From Dipteris shenzhenensis (Eukaryota; Polypodiophyta; Polypodiopsida; Gleicheniales), in the NCBI GenBank assembly GCA_047967505.1, contig CM106541.1: 64,000 nucleotides of DNA; one strand, written 5' to 3'. Positions 1 to 12,299 of this stretch are shown in pieces (within the stretch, counting starts at the first letter, position 1; the number at the start of each line of letters is the position of its first letter). The position numbers and the translations under genes are program-made. The notes below the pieces were generated by a model, which was given only the letters and a program-made list of their open reading frames with translations, did not search any database and had not been told where the DNA came from.

Positions 1-2813
1 TTTGTGGGAGGAGGAACACAAAATTTTCATATTTTTTTCTTGCATATTTGAATTTTTAAAAGGAAATCCATGCATATTATATATGGATCTTATCTCCCAT
101 ACTTAGATTTTGGACGAGGGTAGTAACATATTACATATTCAGTTGGTGCTTTAGGGCATGAGGGCGATGGCTGTGCATCACAAGAATCAGCTTGAGCTGA
201 TGTGAATGGGACTGCCTCATACTAAGGACTTACTATAGAATATGTCTCGTGATGAGAGCTTACTGCCAAATGTTCCTTGTGTTGAGGGTTTATGTGAGAA
301 GTGAGGCTCATGCTAATGGCTTTCCATCAAATGTGCATGATCAGAAACTACGAGCTGATCCATGCTAACGTCCGAAGTATCTGCATCTGATCTGTCAAGG
401 CCAATGAGGCTCAAGTCGGCATCATACATCGGTACATACCCTGTGGCAATAAATGATTGAAGAGGGTTCTTTTTCCACTCACAGATCTTGTCCAGAGTCA
501 TAACTCGTGTATCATGAACGGTGTGATGTGGATAACTCCATGATGGAGACGGGCTGGTGCTTTGTGCAAGAGGCTTACTTGTGTACTGGGGCGAGAGTGT
601 CTACCCATGAGAACATTGTGTGTGAGTTGCCAATGGGGGGCTTATGCTAGACAGTCAGAACCAAGTTATGTGAGAACTGCAATGTTCCAAGGATCAAGCC
701 TGTAACATAATGGTGACACTTGCGTGTCCGGGAGTAGCCAAGAGGCGGTACAAGGATGATTTGTATGTGCAAGAACCAATGCTAGAAAATAGTCAATAAA
801 TGTGATTGTACATGAATGGCATATGTGTGTGCAAGAAGGATGCAGCAACCGTGAATCCAAGGAGAACCCTGCCAAGTGTCACGCTGCTGTGGTGAAGTGC
901 TAAATGCCAAGAGACTGACTTGGTGTCAGTGTGTAAATGTGAATAACGATGATAGATCCGAAGGGATTGATGGCGGTGGGAACTAATCGAGAAATGTGGC
1001 AATGGTTGACTTGGCATGGTGGATTTGGATCTCCTTTATGGCGGTGCTAGTCTACAGCTAGACTACACGTCGAATCGTAAAATGCAGTAACTGAATTTTA
1101 TCTTAATTCATTTTAAGTGTTGGATGCGTTGTAGTGGATCAAGAGGTGGTTCCAATGATGAGGATTTAATGCTGAAGACCTATGGAGATCTCAGATGTGA
1201 AATATGATGTGACAGCTGCGTAGAGCGTAAGCTGGCGAGCAATTTTGCTTTTTGGAGCGTTGTGAAATTCCCTTGGGTTCAAAAGATACGACCATTTAAA
1301 ATATGTGCCAAATCTTCGTCCAAGGGAGTGCCAAAAATGATGATGTGGCACATGTGGTGACATGGTAGTGGGAGGTCACATGCAAAATACAACTGCTCCT
1401 ATGAAGAGGCAACTGTGCCTAGAAGGAGGCTCTTCCAAGTGTCACTAAGGAGGTGGCATGTTGTTGACTGCGCGGACAGAAATGATGTGGCAGCTGTCGA
1501 TGAGGCTGCCACATGGCATAACTTTGACCAAGGCTCTTGACTCTGGGTTAGCTCTTATCTGCCATGTGTCAGAGAGCTAACCATATCTTATTAGAAGGTT
1601 GACTCAAGGTCAACCTTAACTCAGGTAAGGACTAGACTTGACTAAACTCTCAGTTAGACTGAACTAACCCACATGAACCACGATTTCTTTCAATCTGCTA
1701 CGTGTCAATCCTCAGAGATCCTTGGAGGGGAGAGACGGAGATGGACGTCCGTCGTAAAAAATGGCGCAGTGGCGGCGAGGGAGATTTCTACTAGCACAAC
1801 GAAATCTTATGGCGTGAGATGCAGGCTGAGAAGCTAGAACCACTATGAAGGTTGGAGAGGTGACATGAACAGAGTGTTGTTCGGCCGTTGCGGCCGTTGT
1901 CGGTTGTCAGTCTCATCAAAAACCCATCTACACACAACGAGGGTCAAACCGATCGGGATGCTATTCGACAGCTTGGTTTTTTGCGCACGGCTCGACGTGC
2001 TTTGCTACTGGGCTCATAGAGGCTGCCAGTCGGGGGAGGCATCGAGTTGAGTTAATGGGCCACAAAAATCCATTGTTGGGAGCCGAGACTCCATGGAGGG
2101 TTTGTTGAGCCATGTTTGGCTATGGGAGGAGCCACCGCCTAGAGCCGGCCGGGCTGTGAGCGTCGGAGGCCATCATGGAGGCTTGCAACGCGGAGCTGTT
2201 GTTGTGGGCATCGTTGTTGAAGGAGCCGCCTGTGGAGAGGCGGCCTTAGGGGATTGTGATGGTCATTGGAGACTGTAGGCCAGACGTAAGCACTATGGAG
2301 GAGCTTGGTTGACAGTATTCGTTGCAAAGCCGTCCGTCGCGGTTGGAGGAGCTTCTTCTGTAGAGAAGATTTTGCTCATGTGAGTTGCTAGTGCTTGAGC
2401 CATTAGAGCTGAGGCATTGTGGAAGTTGTGAAGGTCGTCGGTTGAAGCTGGAGGAGCATTTGTTGAGAGCTATCCTATGAGCCTTTGGAGGCTTAGCTCT
2501 CTGCCTTGATAGGCTGCTGGTAGCTATAGAAAGCCGTGTTTTCCAGGTTGTTTTTGACTCTCTAGAGGCTACAAGTGCCGTGGTCCAAGCTCGTTTTCTA
2601 TACCTAGGACACATAAAGATTTTCGTTGGTGCCTTCTCTTTAGGCTTTAACCTTGTGGAGGAGGATAAGGAGGCATTTTCTCTCTTAATTAGGTTTCCTA
2701 AGCTCCCCTAGGTCTACCATTGCCTTCTTTATGTGATTGGCAAGCACTTCTATATGGTCATCCCTTTGAAGAGGCTTCTCTGCACCCTCTGGAGGTATAG
2801 AAAATGAGCTTGA
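1..2813. other. No recognisable gene; probably decayed repeat DNA
   Basis: I see no protein family in either strand. Open frames are short. Those at 2093-2614 lie in a locally G-rich stretch on both strands and look compositional. The stretch near 1,540-1,690 has a run of GTTGACT, TTAACTC and TAACC words resembling the interior of the short LTR element near 39.26-39.40 kb, so part of it may be non-coding LTR-element interior. That link is a visual impression only. Confidence 0.4.
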
Positions 2814-3148
2814 TTGATGAAGGGATCCACTTCAGAGGGTATAGACAAGGATCCACTTCCCTCTGAAGGGATCCTCTCCACCCTTGTGTTGGGTTTGATT
2901 CACAAGAAATCCTTTTCAGCCTTGGAAGATTTCCTCGAGGAGGACTTTGTGCCCTCTACTTTTGGCGAGGCAATGATGAGGATTCCTGTTGATAGGGCGT
3001 CTTCTTCTGCAGGGTGTTTTTTCTTGTTGATTTTCAACCACTTGGTTCATATCCCTTGCTCTTTGAGCAGAAGGTCTTCCCTTGTTGAGGGGTTTGTTTC
3101 CTCCAGTAGGTTGGGTAAGATGTTTCACTCTACATCCTCTCGCTGATG

Positions 3149-3480
3149 AGGATTGTTAGCTGGAACATATAAGGCCTTGGTGGCGTCCCTTATCGACAAC
3201 TGATTTGGAATCAACTTCATCTAGGTGTTACTGGTGGATCTATTGATGTTTTATTCTTGCAGGAGCACAAACTAGATGCTAGTGATTGTACAAAGTCAGG
3301 AAAGCTACTTTCAGGTCACGCCTTTTGGTCACCTGTCTTTGGTACTAGTGGAGGTACTTCTATTGTAGTTTTAGATTCTTTTCTCCCCTTGGTTGTTAGA
3401 CGGGAGGTAGAATCAATAATTAGCTCTTCTCTACTCATGACCCTAGACATAAAAGAGAGAGTATCTCTCAACATATTGAC
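3149..3480 (+). pseudogene. LINE endonuclease fragment
   Basis: The frame opens with RIVSWNI, then an in-frame stop, then GLGG, which is the usual start of the apurinic-like (EEP) endonuclease of plant LINEs. LFLQEHKL follows about 25 residues later and carries the conserved catalytic glutamate region. After about 3460 the sequence jumps directly to a reverse transcriptase leader, so the C-terminal half of the endonuclease, including the GD(F/W)N and SDH motifs, is missing. Normally this domain is about 220 residues. Product: none expected. Confidence 0.75.
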
Positions 3481-4420
3481 TCAGATGGGGTTTTGCAGTC
3501 AGATCCAGATGCCATCAATGTGCATAGCTATAGACTTTTATGCCTCCCTTCTTTCAGCAGATCCTGGTAGTGTGGCTGCAAATGATGCCAGACAGGTCAT
3601 TCAACACTGTATCCCTACGTTGGTGAGTCCAAATATGAGATTCTCTCTTGACACCAACCTAGAATTTAGGTATACTCTTCTTGCCCTTCATAAGGGTAAA
3701 TACATATGTTTAGATTGGCTTACACCCTCCTTTTTCTTGACCTTTTGGGATTTGATATGGGGATCACATCACCTCATCCCTATAGGGTATTTGGGACTCT
3801 GGTGAGATGCGTGGCTCACTTACAAAATGGGGGTGCAAAAATTTAATGTTGTAGTGGAGAACCAAAGCAATTTGCCTACGGTTGCATCCCTTACTCCTTG
3901 ATCTTATTCATGATACGAAGATAGAGTTTGTTGAAGGCATAAGCATTTTTAATAATATATTCTCCTTTTGGGAAGCTTCTGAGTGGGCCATGCAGAGCGG
4001 TCAAAAGCTTGTAATTCTACTTCTGGACTGTGAAAAAGCCTATGACAAGGTAGATTGGGACTTCTTAGAGGGAACCCTTCATCACTTTGGATTTTCAAAT
4101 GTGTGGATCAAAGGGCTCTCAGCCTTGTGCAGTTCAACCCACAGCCAGGCGCTCATAGGAGGGGCTGGGATGTTTCAGATTTCTAGACTAGTTCGTCAGG
4201 GATGCCCTCTTGCCCCTTTTCTTTTGCTCTTTGTGGCTACGGCTATGAGCATTTTTCTCAGGTCTCAAGCTGAGATTTTAAACTTTCGCTTAGATGGGAA
4301 GACGACCTTGTGGATTACGAGTTAGCAGATGACACTGCTATCTTCTTGGAGGCCTCTCCTCACACTCTCACTTCCTTCAAAATAGCTTTGGATTTGTTTT
4401 GTGCTATTGCAAGTGCTCAC
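3480..4420 (+). pseudogene. LINE reverse transcriptase core
   Basis: The leader reads NDARQVIQHCIPTLV and LHKGK, the typical stretch before the RT palm in plant LINEs. After a frameshift, FVEGISIFNNIFS, LDCEKAYDKVDW (first catalytic aspartates), RLVRQGCPLAPF and then LADDTAIFLE (the ADD active site) follow in order up to about 4415. The frame is broken by stops near 3804, 3880 and 4323. The palm is then interrupted at about 4420 by inserted LINE-derived repeat DNA. Reverse transcriptase of this family copies LINE RNA at a nicked target. Confidence 0.85.
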
Positions 4421-4850
4421 ATCAGAGGGTATAGAGAAGGATCCACTTCCCTCTGAAGGGATCCTCTGCACCCTTGTGTTGGGCTTGATTCACAAGAAAT
4501 CCTTTTCAGCCTTGGAAGATTTCCTCGAGGAGGACTTTGTGCCCTCTACTTTTGGTGAGGCAATGATTGGGATTCTTATTGATAGGGCGTCTTCTTCTGC
4601 AGGGTGTTTTTTCTTGTTGATTTTCTACCACTTGGTTCCTATCCCTTGCTCTTTAAGCAGAAGGTCTTCCCCTATTGAGGGGTTTGTTTCCTTCAGTAGG
4701 TTGGGTAAGATGTTTCACTCTACATCAGAGGGTATAAACAAGGATCCACTTCCCTCTGAAGGGATCCTCTCCACCCTTGTGTTGGGCTTGATTCACAAGG
4801 AATCCTTTTTAGCCTTGGAAGATTTCCTCTACACCCTTGTGTTGGGCAAG
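4420..4850 (+). repeat. Second and third copies of the LINE 5' segment inside the RT
   Basis: About 310 bp at 4420-4730 repeats 2830-3140 almost base for base, starting at the TCAGAGGGTATA word and ending at TTTCACTCTACATC. A further shorter copy covers about 4727-4835. Each copy begins with an imperfect palindrome built from GGATCC, CTTC, GAAG and GATCC. Reverse transcriptase homology resumes right after, at SNDFWICND (about 4850), so this is an insertion into the RT rather than part of it. Confidence 0.85.
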
Positions 4851-6450
4851 TCCAATGACTTTTGGATTTGTAACGATGACACTCCAGATTGGAAGGCTGA
4901 TTTGGATTTACATAGTATCATAGGGGTGTTTCAATCAGATACCTAGGATGCCAGGTCAGTTTGGGTATCTCTTTTTCATAGTAGTTTGCTTCTGTGTTGG
5001 AGAGCATTAGGAGGAAACTCATTTTTTAGATTTCAGCTAGACTGGACCTTGCATCTAGAGTGGTGGTTGTGAACTAGGTTTTGTTGGCCACAGCTTGGTA
5101 TGTGTGCTCCTGTTGGTGTAGTTCTAAAGATTGTATCACTTACCTCATAAGGCCTATCAAGAATTTTTTATGGAGCGGGCTAGATGGCACTTCAGACACT
5201 ATTGCCAGAGTAGGTTGGGACACCTTGATCCTTCCCACACAGGAGGGGGTCTAAACATCATAGATCCAGACTTGCAATGAAGGGCCTTAATTTGCACGTT
5301 GTGGTTAGAGGACTTATTCTTGGGGATGAGCATTGGAAAAATTTATTCATCCATAGTATTCAGGCTTGCATCCCCTCATCAGGGGGGGATTCGATGGACA
5401 ACACTAGATGGATATTTACCTCATCCCATCTCAGGTCTCCTTCCTCCCCGCTTATGGCTGCAATTTTGAAGGCTTGGGCTAGCTTCAGATTTACCCTTCA
5501 AAGAGTTCCTCCCTAATCTATCGAAGAGATTGACAGGCAACTGATTATGTGGAATGATAGTATATTTGATGAGTGGTCCAGGTGGTGGGAGAGAGGCCGT
5601 GCCACCTCCGTAGGTTCTTGGAAATCCTTCAAGAGGCTTCCAGAGGCTCATCAGCATCAAATGGTTAGTCACTTAGAGGTTGTGCAGGGAGGATAGTTCA
5701 TATTGATTTAGCCCGTCCCCTTGATTGGGTGGATGCAGATGACATGCCCGTTGTTTGCTTTGTGTGGATGGGGGATTTCTCAAAGACAGACATTCCTCTC
5801 TAGGTTATAGCTTTTATGGGAGCACACAAGGATGCCTTGGTTTTGATGTACAGGTACGTGTACAGGTACGTGGCAGGATGGTTATTTCTTCAAAGGATAT
5901 TCTTTTGGGCATGCCTTTTCAGCCTGTCAAGATCATAGACTTTTTAGATCAGGGTAAGGACTTTGCATGGCTTATTGATCCGAGCCTTCCTCTTTCTCTT
6001 TTGGATTCTTGGAGGTTGTGGCTCTTTGGAGGAGTCTCCATAAAGTTTCTTCACTGGGACCTTGGAGAGTGGGAATGGATTATTGCAGGGTACCAAGACA
6101 AGAGCCTTCCTTTTTTTGGTTACATGATTGGTAACGCTAGGAAGTTGTAGAGGTTGGAGACCTTCTGAGGCCCCTCATTTAGAGAGTTATCAGGTTTCAC
6201 TGATTTGCAGAGGGTCTTCTAGCAGAGGCTTTGGATATCCCAAAGAAATAGAAAGGTCACTCTATTTTTTTGGCTTTCTATTCATGGAGGGATTGCAGTG
6301 AGCAAGTGGAGGTACCCCACTTGTCCTAAGTGCTCATTTGCTAATGAGTTGATTCATCATTGTTTATGGGACTACAGGCATGCGAGAGCCATTTGGATGG
6401 GAATTGCCAGGGTCCTCAGTACTTTTTCTCCTTGTTTCTTCATGATGTGG
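4851..6450 (+). pseudogene. LINE RT C-terminal region and zf-RVT domain
   Basis: In shifting frames one can follow DDTPDWKADL, VSIRYLGC, RPIKNFLWSG, VGWDTLILPT and GGLNIIDP, then WIFTSSH, and near 6310 the zf-RVT-like CPKCSFANELIHHCLW. This is the order seen downstream of the palm in plant L1-like elements. No RNase H motif is clear. Frame changes occur at least near 4945, 5275, 5516 and 6150. No product expected. Confidence 0.8.
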
Positions 6451-7016
6451 GCGTCTATGGCTTAGCTCTCCCGGTCAGGGACTTAGATCTTCTATGAGTG
6501 GTAGGATGCTTCTTGGGCCATATCGATTCGACGTCACCTAGTCAAGACTTTCTCTTTGGAGGATGTGCCTATCTCCCCGCTATAGACCATTACATGTTGA
6601 TGGGAATATTGCTTGGGAGATATTGGCTAGCATCGCTGCTTGGTAGATTTGGAGGGCTAGATGTAAAGAGGCCTAGATGAATCTCAAGTCCATCCCTCAC
6701 ACACCCTGGCCAATATTTGCACTAACACCATTCACACACTGATGGCCAGTTGGGTAAGCATGCAGGGCTCTTCTCGGGTAGCCTCAGCCAAGAGGGTTAT
6801 ATTCCTTATGGAATGTAGGGGTTCCCCCTTTTTCTTGGAGACTATAGCAGGATTGAGGTGGACTTTTAGCCTCAACCTTGGTGTCTTCCCAGCTCATTTG
6901 GAGTTTTTTGTTCCCTATTTTAGGGGGGTTTCCTCATGCATAGCATGATGTATTTCTGCTTTGAGCTTGCTATTATTTTTCATACTTAATAGAAGTCTTT
7001 TTCATGGAAAGAAAAA

Positions 7017-9550
7017 TGCTAATGTGTAATACTTCCATGACCTTGAAAGAGTATAGACCAAGGCAATGAATTTATACTTGACAAAACATACATAGGCACC
7101 TAGAACGCCAAAATTTCAATGGAATCCAAAGGGGCTTGCAGGAGGATGCCTGGTAGGGGAACCATTACTTAGCAATGAGGCTCCTATAGAGGATCAATCA
7201 CCAGTATCATAAAGTAAGAAATATTGTAATTTCAATCCTAATTTGAGAATGCATATCAAGACAAAATATTCCAAAAAGAAAGACGATTTAGAGACCACCA
7301 TAGTAGCATGTCAAGCATCATCAAAACAATAGCAATAAAATTTAACCTCACATTCCTATAAGGGCCTAAGAGTAGTACTTGGCTACTTCAAGAACTAGAC
7401 AAGGGAAAACGAGTAAGTCAAAACATCGAGCGACTGAGTTCGAGCGAGCCCAGAGTTTGAACGATTGTGAGAAACTTTGTCTAAACCTATAGTGGCAATA
7501 ATTTTTTTACTAAAAATGGTTGAATCTACATGACACTATTAGAGATTGTTTTTACTTACTTTTACAAAGATAAAACTTGCTATTGGATAACTCATAAATC
7601 CATGCAAGTCAGCAATCATTCAATGAATACCAAAGGGAAAATTCTTGGCAACATACAAAGAGAAAACCTATAATTTGATAAATAATAAATCCATGCAAAG
7701 TTAGCAATCATTCAATGGATACAAAAGGGGAAATGTTGCAATGTCTACACCTCGAGGTGATCACTCAAAATTATGTAAGGTAGCACGTGAGTTGAAGGGG
7801 TTTCTTTATTTTGTGGAGTTACATACAAACAACAATAGTTCCACCCATGATATAGAAGCTCCTCCTAGCAAAACCCATCACAAATAGCTATTTGTAGCTC
7901 ATTGATTTTTATGCTACCCATATGATTTGATCCATTTTGTACATGAAATGTTCATATGAATAAAATGTTTAAACTATGGAACTAATAAATTATTGATCAC
8001 CTTATGACCATGATGCTAACTAAATATAGATCACCTTCATATGCACATAACCATGTATACACCTCTGGGATGGAGGGAGGAAACCAAGGACCCGAACTCT
8101 ATATGAGAAAAATCTATGGTCATAAGAAAAAATAGAGTTTGATAAGGTCTAGCTCTAATGAAACAAAGATAAGTACAAACTTTCTAAAGCTCTAATTTTG
8201 ACACTTTAAAATGATAAATGGATTCATTCATATCTTTCCGATCGTTGTGACTGCAAACATGACCATATCATGCATTGATCTTATCTATGTCCTATTTGTG
8301 TTGTGATTTCTTATCATCACTAGATATGAGCCCCCACAAACCTTTCTCCATGAAATACAGTCATCGAACATGATGAAATCTTCCGACCATTGAACTTGAA
8401 AATCATGTATTTCTCAATATACTTCTCTAGGTTTTCCGAATCATCCATGTTTTTCAACCTCCTCACATGAACAAGATTTCAAAATGTTTTTCTTAGAGAC
8501 CTGGCCAAGATTACTCATATCCTCAAGATTTCAAGTTAGGATGTGGCACTAATTTCCTCATAATTTCTAGAACCTCATGTACCTCACAAGACCTCAAAGA
8601 GACCCAGCCAATTTGGTGGCATCGAACCTCATTGATTGCCCAAAAGATTTCGTTTCAACTTAACTTAGAATACTCTGTTATTAAAATTTTGAGCATGAAA
8701 CTTGGTTTCACTCTCATATGATCAACATAAATACAAGAAACCCAACATCATATTATTTGATTGAAGACTAGATAGACTTGTTGCATCCTTACCAAGTTCG
8801 TTGGCATACTAAGACTGGACTCAAAAGACTCACTATAGACTCTATGAGTAGCATCTTAACACAAAATACAACTAAGAGACGGACATTATTGATACATCTC
8901 TCGTTATACCAAAGCATTCTTTCTACATAGGCCCACAACCAAAAAGGAGGAGCAAAGTGCCTTCCATGTGAGTATATAGATATTATTGAAGGTTGATCAG
9001 GAAATCGTGTTGAATGCAACCACCAAGTGCCATGTGCCAAAATGTGTCAAACTTGGCTCACACAACACAATGCACCCCTAACCTTAGCAAAGAAATTTTC
9101 CCACCATGAAGGGATTTAGCCAATAGGAAAACCCCAATTTTCGTGCAGCTAGACAAGACAAGGAAATTGAATCTTGCTATGGAAGGAGAAGAAGAAAGAC
9201 CTATCTATATACATCAATGATAAGATCACATAATAGGAATAAAATGTATTGAAAGAATTACTAATGGAATACAAGGATTGTATGGCTTGGTCCTATAAAT
9301 AAACGAAAGGGATTTCCCTCAAAGTTGTAGTACACAACATACATATTAGGAAAGGCGCCAACCCTAAGGTATGGGAACCCCAGAGGAAAAATCCAAAGCA
9401 TGGAATTCTTCCTAGATGAATCCATTCAATGAAAAAGGATCAATTGAAATTCTTTGAAAAAGTATTGTAACAATGTAGAAAGTACAAAATTCTGTGAACC
9501 CTCTAAAGTGTCAATTCTAGATCACTCATGTTCCATGCAATGTAGTATAA
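7017..9550. other. AT-rich intergenic DNA without a recognisable gene
   Basis: Stops are dense in all frames and no domain is visible. The only structure noticed is an imperfect duplication of about 60 bp at 7594-7735. A short open frame at 8789-9040 on the minus strand has no recognisable motif. Confidence 0.5.
7594..7735. repeat. Imperfect tandem duplication, unit about 85 bp
   Basis: Two copies share AATCCATGCAA, AGCAATCATTCAATG and a following AAAGGG word. The first copy begins about 7598 and the second about 7686. Confidence 0.65.
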
Positions 9551-9559
9551 AAGATTCAT

Positions 9560-10010
9560 CCTTAAATATACCACGATTGCCAGACCCCTATACAAGATGT
9601 CAGTGAAATTCACATATCAAATGTTGATAAAATTCACATGGATAGAACAATGTGAGAAAGAATTTTAAATCCTCAAGTTTATGTTTATCACCCTATACTA
9701 ATGGCTCCAAACTTGGGCATTTAGTTCCACTTACATCTTGATGGTTTTGACTATGCAATAGGAAGTGTATTATGTTAACCTTAGGAAATACTAGATAGAC
9801 TCCCTAGTATAGTTTGTGAACAGGAAACTGCATGATGTACACAAGTGACCTATACCACCATAGAGAGAGATGTCCTAGCAATGGTCTACAATGTGAAAAC
9901 AATTAGACATTATATATTGAACCATTGAATTTGTATTTTATAGTGATCTCATCAGGCTTTTTGTATAGTTAATTGACCATGTACCACATCTCAAGGATTC
10001 TACTACTAGC
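9560..10010 (+). pseudogene. Ty3-type RT end and RNase H remnant
   Basis: In changing frames, FTWIEQCEKEF matches the C-terminal connection of a Ty3 reverse transcriptase. It is followed by a decayed DGFDYAIGSVL (the RNase H start, normally D-A-S-xx-AIGAVL) and by YTTIERDVLAMVYNVKTIRHYI, equivalent to the Y-xTTEKE-LA-V-xxxRHYL block of Ty3 RNase H. Stops interrupt every frame. It lies directly upstream of an integrase remnant on the same strand, the normal Ty3 pol order, with a 100-bp tandem repeat between them. Confidence 0.8.
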
Positions 10011-10120
10011 CAGGATATAAGAAGATGACTTGCTAGATGTTGGAATGTTCCAAATAGATGTTGTACCTCGTTGATATGTCATTGGTTATTTAATGATAAG
10101 AAGGCCTCCTCTTCAATTAT

Positions 10121-10410
10121 ACCAAGTGATGCAAGAAAATGATCCTAAGAGCTAACCCATACCAACTCATTGTAGGTCAACTATAAGAAATGGTTAGATA
10201 TTAGATTCTAACTATTTAAACCAAGTGATGCAAGAAAATGGATCCTAAGAGCTAAATGATACCAACTCATTGTAGGTCAACTATAAGAAAAAGTTAGATA
10301 TTAAATTCTAACTATTTAGACCATGTGATGCAAGAAAATGGATCCTAAGAGCTAACCCATACAAACTCATTATAGGTCAACTATGAGAAATAGTTAGATA
10401 TTAAATTCTA
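10121..10410. repeat. Three tandem copies of a ~100-bp unit in Ty3 pol
   Basis: Copies start near 10121, 10221 and 10321. Each runs through GTGATGCAAGAAAAT, GGATCCTAAGAGCTAA, ACTCATT and GGTCAACTAT to a GTTAGATATTA end. It sits between RNase H and integrase segments, so it amplified within the dead element. Confidence 0.9.
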
Positions 10411-10439
10411 AAAAGTTTTGTTACGCCACATGAAATCAT

Positions 10440-11460
10440 ACAAATCATCCAAGAATTTCATGATAGCATAGTAGGAGGAGATTGTCTATGAAGCCATAGC
10501 AAGAAAAATACTCTTGGTAGAATATTAGTGGCCAACACTTTGGATTGATGCCTATGACCATGTAAAGAAGTGTGGTGTATTATGCTAAAGAATGGTTAAA
10601 CCACAACACAAGGATTTCAACACCCTGGCAACAATTGTTGCACATAAACCATTTAAAAAAGGGGGGCATATATTTTTAAAGACACATACATCTAGCTACT
10701 AAGGGAATATAGCCCAATATATTATTGTGGCCACAAATTATTCACCTAGTGGGTTGAAGCCAAAGTAATAAGGAACATAGATTCCAAAAGCAAAAAAATT
10801 CCTATTTGAAAATGTGATCACATGACATGGGTTCCCATAGACATAGTGTTACCCAATTCATTAATGAAGTAATCAGGGAAGTTTGGACTATCTTTAGGGC
10901 CATCCATAAAGAAGCACAACCTACAATCCCCAAGGTAATGGATAAGAAGATCCCACTAACAAAATACTCTACAATATCCTTAACAAAATATTAGAACCAA
11001 TGTGTTCTGATTGGGCACAAACATTGAATGTAGCCTCATGGGCATATCAAAACACACTTCAGGTCAATAGGGTTGTATAGGACATACACCTTTTTAATTG
11101 GTACATGGACTTGAAGAAATGGCACCCCTTGAATTTATCATACTAAGCCTACATGTAGTAGTGCATGAATGACAAGGAGATCAAGAATGACTAGAGGATC
11201 AAGAGTCCCTCTAAGAAAGTCTATACCAACTTGAGAAGAACAAAGAGACAAAGTTAATAGCATACCACACCATAACTACAAAAAATGATGAAGGAAAGAA
11301 TGGTTTGGTAAAAAGACTCAAGGACAAAGAAATAAATGACTGAAACCTAGCTTTTCTTTGCAATGCCAAGGTCCAAGAATACAAGCTCAAATATCTAGGT
11401 CAAAGTAAAAAGGCTAAATCCCATCAGAGTCATCCTACTAGAGGCCCTTGACGGAGTCAA
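10440..11460 (+). pseudogene. Ty3-type integrase remnant
   Basis: The zinc-binding N-terminus is traceable as IIQEFHDSIVGGD, followed by a shifted YWWPTLW-like block and a decayed second half of the HHCC finger. The catalytic core reads NYFT, a stop, then WVEAK, equivalent to the DYFTKWVEA signature of Ty3 integrases. Further on WAxxxxVASWAYQNT and a TPF/EF block correspond to the conserved WAYRT and TPFxLVYG segments. All frames carry stops. No flanking LTRs could be assigned. Confidence 0.8.
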
Positions 11461-11469
11461 CTTCACCTC

Positions 11470-12295
11470 AACAATTAGCATGAGTACACTCAAGTGCTAC
11501 TATGACAATATATGCAATCCATCATTGACAACATTGGAGATTTGGGGGTCCCAATTCGTCCCTAATTAATATTGGATTGTCTCATGAGCACTCACTTGCA
11601 TATGCATGGGTAGGCACCATAGGTAACTAATTGATTTGAACTTGGGACTACCACTCACAAATTTCATGCACTTGAGTAATAAGGTTGCACCAAGTCCATA
11701 TACAAGTCATTTCATTCCAACTCTAAATATACTAGAGCACTAAGGAATAGGGATGTTATAAGTACACTCACTCACAAGAAATTTATGCACTAAAGAGAAG
11801 AGGTACATGCAACATGTAGTGTGCAATTTATCCATTCTTCCCAATGTCAAGGCAAAGATAGATTGACATGAAGCCAAAAAGGCTTGAAGTCCAACAATTG
11901 AAGAAGCTCTAGGTTGAGGTACCACATCGTGATCACCAAAATCCTGCATCCCCTAGTCAACTGCCTAAAGAACAATTGGTTCCAATCCCAAATGAGATCC
12001 TCCCCAAAGCATTAGCCCAAATATAGTAATCTTGGACACATACACAGGTGAAGAGATACAAGAAGAATCCCAAGAAGACCTCTAGCCATCATCGGAGACC
12101 CAAGAGTCCTTAGGAGGAAGGAGAAGGGAGGAGGAGGAGGGAAGAGGGGGGAGGAGGGAGGAGGGAGGAGGAGAAGGAGGGAGTGCAAGGGTGGGGGCAT
12201 GTTGGAACAAAATGAGAGTGTAAGGGAGCATGTATACCAAGAGATCAAGCATATGAACACTAACATAACTAAATATTAAACCCCAAAGAGTCAAA
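11470..12295. other. No gene seen; contains a GGA-rich purine tract
   Basis: Nothing recognisable is encoded. At about 12107-12180 the plus strand is almost pure purine (GGAGGA, GAAGGA runs). This creates proline-, serine- and leucine-rich open frames on the minus strand that are compositional artefacts. Confidence 0.6.
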
Positions 12296-12299
12296 GCTT

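Larger units (their letters stand above)
2814..7016 (+). mobile_element. Decayed plant L1-type LINE, plus strand
   Basis: Recognisable in order: an ORF1-like segment (2814-3140), endonuclease start with VSWNI (about 3149), reverse transcriptase with DCEKAYDKVDW, QGCPLAPF and ADDT motifs, the conserved GGLNIIDP block downstream (about 5250), and a cysteine/histidine segment near 6310-6400 with CPKCSF and HHCLWDY that fits the zf-RVT domain. The 3' end has AATAGAAG and a short A-rich tail near 7010. Several stops, frameshifts and a deletion joining endonuclease to reverse transcriptase make it inactive. The 5' edge is not defined, and no convincing target-site duplication was found. Confidence 0.85.

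Noticed and set aside
2093-2614. Overlapping open frames up to 122 codons, one serine/arginine-rich
   Set aside because: No domain, both strands open at once, G-rich composition explains it.
310-7024. ATGCTAATG at 310-318 and 7016-7024 as target duplication of the plus-strand LINE
   Set aside because: A 9-base match over 6.7 kb is likely by chance and the left copy is not next to LINE sequence.
12012-12294. Proline/leucine-rich open frames on the minus strand
   Set aside because: Product of the GGA-rich purine tract.
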